Of a stretch of 64,000 nucleotides of DNA, positions 57,998-64,000 are shown in pieces; position 1 is the first letter of the stretch; the number at the start of each line of letters is the position of its first letter. The DNA is from Polytrichum commune (taxonomy: Eukaryota > Streptophyta > Polytrichopsida > Polytrichales > Polytrichaceae): assembly GCA_950295325.1 (NCBI GenBank), contig OX485805.1, forward strand, positions 27,949,501 to 28,013,500, read 5' to 3'. The notes under the pieces are model-generated. The model ran no database searches, was not told where the DNA came from, and saw only the letters and a program-made list of their open reading frames with translations. Both the position numbers and the translations under genes were made by a program.

Positions 57998-59401
57998 TGT
58001 GCTTCGCCCTTCAGCTGTAACTGCTCCCCTTCTGTAGTGGCTGGTGCAAGGCCTTCCTGTTTTCGAGGTATGTGGGAGAGGTCTTTGTGTCTAGAAAGAA
58101 TTTGGAGATGTGTTCTCCAGTTCAGGATGACTTGTTCTTTTCGGTATGTTTGTGAGTGTCTGTGGTTTATGTGGATGTAAAAGGGTTTCCTTGTTATAGC
58201 TTCTGGAAAGTTTACCTTTCAGAGGGGCTGCAAGGCATTTGTCTATATTAGAAGTTTCAGCTGGACTTAGTGACTCCTTCACATGATTGAAAAAACTTGT
58301 TTTATAGAGATTGTGTTGACCATGGATCACCATTCTGGAATCATATCATTGATGTCTCAGGTGCTCATTTCACGTAGCTCCCTCACTTGTGCAGTTCAAG
58401 TGCAGGTTAATGCTTACTTTTAGAGTAAACTGACCCCTCAACAAGATCTGGATTGAAATTTATCCAATTTCCTGTGTTGAAGATTAGTTCAGGATAGCCT
58501 CCAAGGCAAAATTCAGCCTGGACTGAGATTACTTTTGAGAATTTAATCTTGGGCCAGACTCAGGTTTTGGTAGGCTGAATTTCCAAATCCGTCAATTGTA
58601 GAGTGTCCCTTAAATATTGGACTTATCATGCTTGCAACTGATATGCCCACCTCCTTTCCATATGGGTTAAAAGTGTTTTAAATGGACATTATTTTCAATC
58701 CAATAGATATTTATTAACCACAATGTTGACATCTGATATTTAGTGTGGGTTGGGAAATACTTCAATGCACAGAATTGTACCCATGACCCTTGAGAACCCA
58801 TGACCCATGAGAAGCAATTGCAGTGATGTGAGAAGCTGCATTGATTTTGGTATATTGCCACTGAAATTATTGTCATGAAGCTGCCTGTGACATAAACCAG
58901 CCTTTGGGTCAGCAACATGGCCTCGTGTTTGTAACTGGATGTACCAATTTCGTGTCTGTTTTGTGATATAATAATTGGGTTGGGAGTTTGAAGAGCAACA
59001 ACATACCTCTCTAGATTTCTTAGACTTCTGATGTTAGTCATTCGCATGCATAATTTGACTATTTCTTGTCACATTGTGTGCAGAAGGTGACAAACACTAG
59101 TATGATCGTTGAACATTTTAAATTGGTACTAGTAAAGTATGGAAGTACTAACTACTGCATAGGAACTACAGGCATTAGACGAAGAGGGGAGGAGGTCCAG
59201 AAGGAACTCGGAAGCAGTGTTGCCAACTTCTCCAGCTCCTAAAGCTCCTGCAAAGGTGCGTGTATGTACTTCAGTTCTAATGCTGCAAACAATGCCAGGT
59301 GTTGGTTCACCTTATGCATTATCTCAACTGTTAGTACGCTTAGCATCTTGAGAACTAGGAGTTATGTGCATAGAACTTGGAATAAGTCAGTGAATGCACA
59401 T
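57998..59401. other. Probable intron, no gene seen
   Basis: AT-rich DNA between two coding segments of what may be one gene. Nothing recognised. Confidence 0.4.
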
Positions 59402-60463
59402 GTGCAGGGGAAACCTGAACTGTCCGAGCCGGCGAAGTGGGACACCAGAAGGCCCTATAGTGTGAACAACACACCCACTTCAGCGCGTTCACAGCCTTCC
59501 ATCCCTTCAGGTGCAAAATTTGCGGTGCCACGCACAATTAGTCAACAAGACTCCGCAATACGAAAGGAAGCACGCAACATGTCGACTAGTGTGACGTGGT
59601 CATCTAACGATGGGGACGAGCATGACTTTCTGGAGGAGGAAAGCCTACTGGAGGATTATGCACCACCGCCAGCAAGGAGGTTCGATGGTTCACATTCTTC
59701 TGGTAGGACGTCTGAGCTTGGGCTGGACGACTATGCAAGCATGGACCTAAAGATTATCAGCAAGGAGTTGGAGATGCTGAAGGTACAGAGGGCTCAAAAG
59801 CAACGTCTTGCGGCTAAGCTCAGTCCAGAGGCAGTTGCGGGGGGAGAGTTCGATGATCCTCCACGCAGCTCGGAAGCTGACAAACGCCACCGGAGGCGAC
59901 TACATACACGACGATTGCAACAGGAAGCACCGGTGCGAGAGCAACATGAAAGAAAACGCTACACAGTGGAAGTGGATATGAAGGGAAATCCATGCGCGGG
60001 AAACCGTCACTTATGGCTGAAATGCCTACGAGGCCATGCAGTTGACTTGGACTTCAGTGTGGACAACTACAACGACCACAATGCAATGACGTTGTTGAAT
60101 ATCAAGAAGAGGGTGGATAATACCTTTGACTATGAACGTGGCATTGGGCACGTCACAGAGTGGTCCTTCCATGCAAATCTGAAATCACAGATGAAGATGA
60201 AGAGGTATGCCATGAAAAAGTTAATGGTCGCTGGCAGAGAGAAACCAAAGCACATCTGGCAAGACCATTGGGTCAACCTCTCAGCACTAATCGCAGACGA
60301 GAAGAAGGTAAAGCAAGCGGAGACACTCACTCTAAATCGCGCTCAACTGAAGCGACTTTCCCATGCTGGCAGGTCCGAGGGGGAGGTAACGGCAAATCTG
60401 GTAAGTATCCCTCCCAAGTTTCTACTCTTGTCATGCTGCAGTAGCTTTTTAGTCATATTTTAG
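59402..60463 (+). CDS. Plant transposase Ptta/En/Spm-type (Transposase_24-like) domain
   Basis: Open frame from within GKPELSEPAKWDTRRPYS to the stop at 60463. The segment NRHLWLKCLRGHAVDLDFSV, KKRVDNTFDYERGIGHV, KPKHIWQDHWVNLSALIADE and ETLTLNRAQLKRLSHAGRSE follows the plant transposase (Ptta/En/Spm) family order, including the NRAxxxxxHxxGR motif. Before it is a coiled stretch (MDLKIISKELEMLKVQRAQK). A GTAAGT donor at about 60401 (GCAAATCTG|GTAAGT) suggests the true exon ends there and the last residues are intron. No following exon was recognised. Such proteins accompany CACTA elements; the minus-strand DUF4216 piece nearby supports this. Confidence 0.65.
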   Translation: MQGKPELSEPAKWDTRRPYSVNNTPTSARSQPSIPSGAKFAVPRTISQQDSAIRKEARNMSTSVTWSSNDGDEHDFLEEESLLEDYAPPPARRFDGSHSSGRTSELGLDDYASMDLKIISKELEMLKVQRAQKQRLAAKLSPEAVAGGEFDDPPRSSEADKRHRRRLHTRRLQQEAPVREQHERKRYTVEVDMKGNPCAGNRHLWLKCLRGHAVDLDFSVDNYNDHNAMTLLNIKKRVDNTFDYERGIGHVTEWSFHANLKSQMKMKRYAMKKLMVAGREKPKHIWQDHWVNLSALIADEKKVKQAETLTLNRAQLKRLSHAGRSEGEVTANLVSIPPKFLLLSCCSSFLVIF

Positions 60464-62990
60464 TCATATTTTAGTCATATTTGAATCTGAAATCCCACAT
60501 AGCCTACAACTCCTCACAATTTCATTGTTTGAGGACGCATGCATGAAGCATTTAAATAGCTCTATACAGAGGCCTTTTTCACAAAATCAATTTCATTTCA
60601 TTACATGACAAATTCCTCATTAGCATTTGAGGAATTTTTCATTTTTGTGACTTACGGTTGGCAAAGGATCTTTGTCATTGTAAAGTGGAACTTAAATTTG
60701 TGTGCTGACTTTAGTACATATATTTTGGTAATAGTTTAGGTGATGCCTTCTACTTTCACAAGTGTTCATATGCATTTGAACTATTTAAGCATGAATAGAT
60801 GTAATCGAGTGTACATAACCGTATTTGAAAGCTATTGAGAGCAAGTTCTAGGTTTCTAAAAGTATTCAGACACATTTGAACTATTTAAGGCTGATTAGTT
60901 GCCAACCAACATTTTACACCTAATTCAGCATCATGAAGCCTAAACAAGTGAAATTAAGCACAATAATTTTCTTCTCTAAGTTAGATCATACTCAACTCAA
61001 CTAAGCACATTAAGAAATTAATTAGGCATAATTTGTTAGGTAGGCATAGTATCAGTTTTGATTAGGCTTGATTAGGTCCATCAAGCGCAATTAGGCTAAA
61101 TATGCTTGATTACATAGAATCAACCTTTATGAGTTTGGTTGTGTCTGAAAATTTTCAAAATTAAAAGACATCACCCAAAGTATATTAAATTGTACAATTG
61201 TAATGGGAACTCACAAAAATTATAACCTCCATGCTAACGAGTACTTTGTCATGCAATGTTATGAAATTGACGTTAAAATCTTGGAACCCATAAGGCTAAT
61301 AAGGCTAAAACTATATCATGATGGCTTCAAACCAACTCAATCTTTAGAGTGGTGGAGTGCGGTAGCCTCCGTAATGTTTTTGGCTTCCAAGGTAATTACA
61401 TGCTTTATTCATAGTTCCAATTCGGGAATGAAATCCTAATCAATTGTTTATTTGCTAAGTGGAAGTGCACGGATATAATGGATTTAGGACGTTGAAGGTG
61501 AAATGCAGTCAATATGGGATTTAAGAGAACTTCTCTTGTGATGCAACTGAAGTGAGCACATAGACATTTTTAATGGTACAGTTGCTTACATTAGTTTTGT
61601 TCTCCCCCGCTGAAGTTCCTCTTCTGCTAGCCTTGCTCTCGCCTGGAAGAGTTCAATCCAGCTTAAAAGGACTTTAATCAACATGTTCACTTAGCTACTC
61701 ATCTTTGACTCCTTGTAAGTTTACATGTGAACCTACGTGACGTTGTGGTACTTTTGGGCCACCCCCTTTCGAGGGAGCCTAAAAGTATCACACAAGCCCT
61801 TCGGTGAAGGTGGCCTGCATTTGCAGGCGCCCAAGCCGAACCCGGATGATAGGTGTATAACGTGAGTAGTTAGATTTTTAAGGGAGATTAAATATGTGTC
61901 GTAGTACCTCCGGAGGTTAGGCCTTAGTTTTTTACTAGTGTGGCTTTAAACTCCACTAACCAATTTCATATCTAGTTCTAACCTTAACCTACACCTATTC
62001 TACGCGCAGACGCACCAGCCTTGAAACCAAGGCAATCCTAATTTGTGAATTGGGATGGTTCTGATACACCCAACCGGGTGTGACTCATACCACCCTAACT
62101 CAACGAACGGAATAACGACAATTTGATGGACCATTCAATTCTTCCTATTTCTTTATTTAGTTCTATTTAGTTTTCTAAGCGGGGGAACTTGGCCTAAGTC
62201 CCACCCTTCACACAAATTCCTTCTTAATTACTTACTTTTGTTTGCACGTCCTAACTCACTTCATTAACATATTAGGCATCACCCTTTACCTCGGGTCTCT
62301 TGCCAACAAGGGTTTACGATTTATTTTGTATGTTTTGATTGTTAAATGTGTTTACACTGGATAGACCACGAAATGCAACTCAATGGGACCAGGGTGACGG
62401 GCGACCTGTAGGTTCAACCTGTTGCGCAATCTTCATAAATTGGGGCCATTACTCCCAATCTATGGGGCCAACAACATAATAGTGGATTCGCGGGTCATTA
62501 ACCCCACCTTTCCACCAACAACATTCAGAGTGGTCGTGTCGGTGATTAATCCGACTTACCACACACGAAACTTGCTAATAAATGAAGCTACTACCACAAA
62601 ACATACCAAGGGCCCCGAAAACAATGGAATTGGGTACTCCCTTGGCGGTCAAGTGGTCAAGCCACTTGACCTTACGGGATAGGTGAGTGGGTTTAGAAAT
62701 GCGTACCTTAGCCGTGCTCCCTCCAATCCTAAATGGAAGGCTTAAGGTTAGTTAATTTACCTCAATTTTCCTCGGTTGATTTGGGCTTGATGTAGGCCGA
62801 GCCGCTACCTCCTTCCTTGCTCCACTTTCCGAGCGTCGACCTTGCCTCCTTCTTTGTAACTAGTTTGGTAGTAAGCGTACCTTAGTTAACAATTAAAATA
62901 TAAAGTGTTATTCTGCCCTGTAATTTAATCCTAAGCATAATATTTATACTTAGTGCACCAAATTATCTTTCCAATGATCTAAAAATCACT
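60464..62990. other. AT-rich DNA, one strong hairpin, no gene seen
   Basis: TGTGGTACTTTTGGGCC (about 61745) pairs with GGAGCCTAAAAGTATCACACA (about 61776-61796). CCCTTCGGTGAAGG (about 61798) is a second dyad. These may lie near the end of an unrecognised repeat. No credible coding region. Confidence 0.45.
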
Positions 62991-63159
62991 CTAATCGGAT
63001 AAGAAATGCAAAAGTTATGAGGGTTGGAAGTGTGAGGTCGATTCAACCGACCCTTCCAACCCACCTATCTACCTTCTAACTTCAAAAATTCATAGCACAT
63101 TCCTTACTACTTGGATCTAGGCTTTCCTTATACCATTGGAAAGCTATGAACAAGCTCTA

Positions 63160-63730
63160 ACTAGAAAAATTATGACATCAGCAGGTTAAGCTAATAGAAA
63201 TTCAGCGGACTCCTTGTAACACAGCAGTCAATCAAGAAGGCTTAAACTATGTATCTCGCCTTCAACAATTCATATCTAATTCAAATCTTAGTCAAATCAA
63301 ACGTTCTATATGACCCTGGAGAGATATTAAAAAGATGTATTTGATAAAAATATGTGATTAGAAAGGTAAGCCGAAGTGAACCCAGCAGGTCCTCTGTAAT
63401 GCAGCAGTCAACCAAAAGTTCTCAAACTATGTGTCCCATCTTGCACAATTCATATCTAATTCAAATCATGCTCAAATCAAATGTTCTAAGCCATTTTGGA
63501 AAGCTACACAAAAGTTCTACTTGGGAAAAATATAATTTCTTGGAATTAAAATTCCTATTGGGCTCGCAGGTCTGATCCAGCAGCCGCTACCCACAAGACC
63601 ACCCAGTTTTTCTACTCCATCTTTGAAAATCCATAACTAATTGTCATCTCAACCAAATCACAAATGGGAAACGGCTATGGATGGCTATATGAAATCTCTC
63701 TAAGAGAAAAATGATAAGTATCTTGTTCTA
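63160..63730 (+). repeat. Diverged tandem repeat of about 178 bp, three copies
   Basis: Each copy has CAGCAG(T/G), TCTC/TCCATCTT, CAATTCATATCTAATT(CAAATC) and CAAATCAAA, then a GAGAAAAAT-like end, at about 63200, 63378 and 63560. Resembles degenerate repeats found inside plant LTR elements. Confidence 0.5.
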
Positions 63731-64000
63731 GCTTTTGAACTAAGCCTTCAGGGCATTGGCAGATGAGGTCTATAATGCCTCTACTCAAAACTCTACCATC
63801 CAACCTACCTCTACAAAAGAAGGAATAATTTTGTTGGTGTGTTAATAAACACACAACCTAACTAGGAGAGAGAGAGTAGAGGAGGTTCTCAAGCCTTTCT
63901 TTTAGACCATTGAGAATACATGCTAAAGGATTTTTTCCTAACTACATTGAAGCAGGGCTTCGCCCAAAAACTAGAGAAAGAGAGAGAGCTACAAGGTGGA
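63731..64000. other. Window end, short dyad
   Basis: GGTGTGTTAATAAACACAC (about 63836-63854) is a near-perfect dyad, followed by GAGA-rich DNA. No gene. Confidence 0.4.

Overview
The window looks like repeat-rich nuclear DNA of a streptophyte, most likely a seedless land plant. Signs of this are GT-AG introns inside transposon genes, CCCTAAA telomere-type blocks, an initiator-methionine-tRNA primer site on a Ty3-type LTR element, DUF4216 and Ptta/En/Spm transposase fragments, and a partial 18S rRNA that reads like streptophyte 18S. I cannot name the species. I found no clearly intact ordinary host gene. Almost everything I can recognise is a mobile element, its cargo, or a captured host fragment.

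Layout. 1-10.4 kb: a partial minus-strand gene and a plus-strand transposase-like gene (6216-9352) face away from each other across 5 kb of non-coding DNA. That DNA holds two clusters of a 16-20 bp palindrome with core ACGAACGnnCGTTCGT. The middle of this block (copy A, 1440-5018) recurs at 31757-35128 (copy B). 12.1-18.7 kb: a broken SWIM-finger gene (minus) and a coiled-coil/RING-like gene (plus) with a 3 kb intron. 19.7-31.7 kb: a possible 12 kb element with matching 24-bp ends. It contains a decayed zinc-finger gene, a solo LTR, a piece of 18S rRNA, one exon of ribosomal protein eL21 and a multi-exon transposase-like gene. 31.7-51.6 kb: copy B followed by a tandem 178-bp array carrying two palindromes per unit. 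A 15,283-bp hAT element (35705-50987) with terminal repeats and an 8-bp target duplication is inserted in the array. It carries a hAT transposase, a cargo gene of unknown function, and a kinase-like gene broken by two solo LTRs, each with its own target duplication. 51.7-54.8 kb: a decayed Ty3 element (5' LTR, primer site, protease and RNase H remnants, a 38-A run). 54.9-60.5 kb: remnants of CACTA (En/Spm-type) genes. 60.5-64 kb: AT-rich DNA with diverged tandem repeats.

How the parts relate. The insertions can be ordered: palindrome array, then hAT, then two solo LTRs inside the hAT kinase cargo. The same LTR family (about 974 bp) occurs three times. Many element genes are nearly intact apart from single in-frame TAG or TGA codons or 1-nt frameshifts, which suggests recent decay by cytosine deamination and small indels. 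The most unusual signal is the palindrome family. Bases outside the core differ from site to site yet stay complementary within a site.
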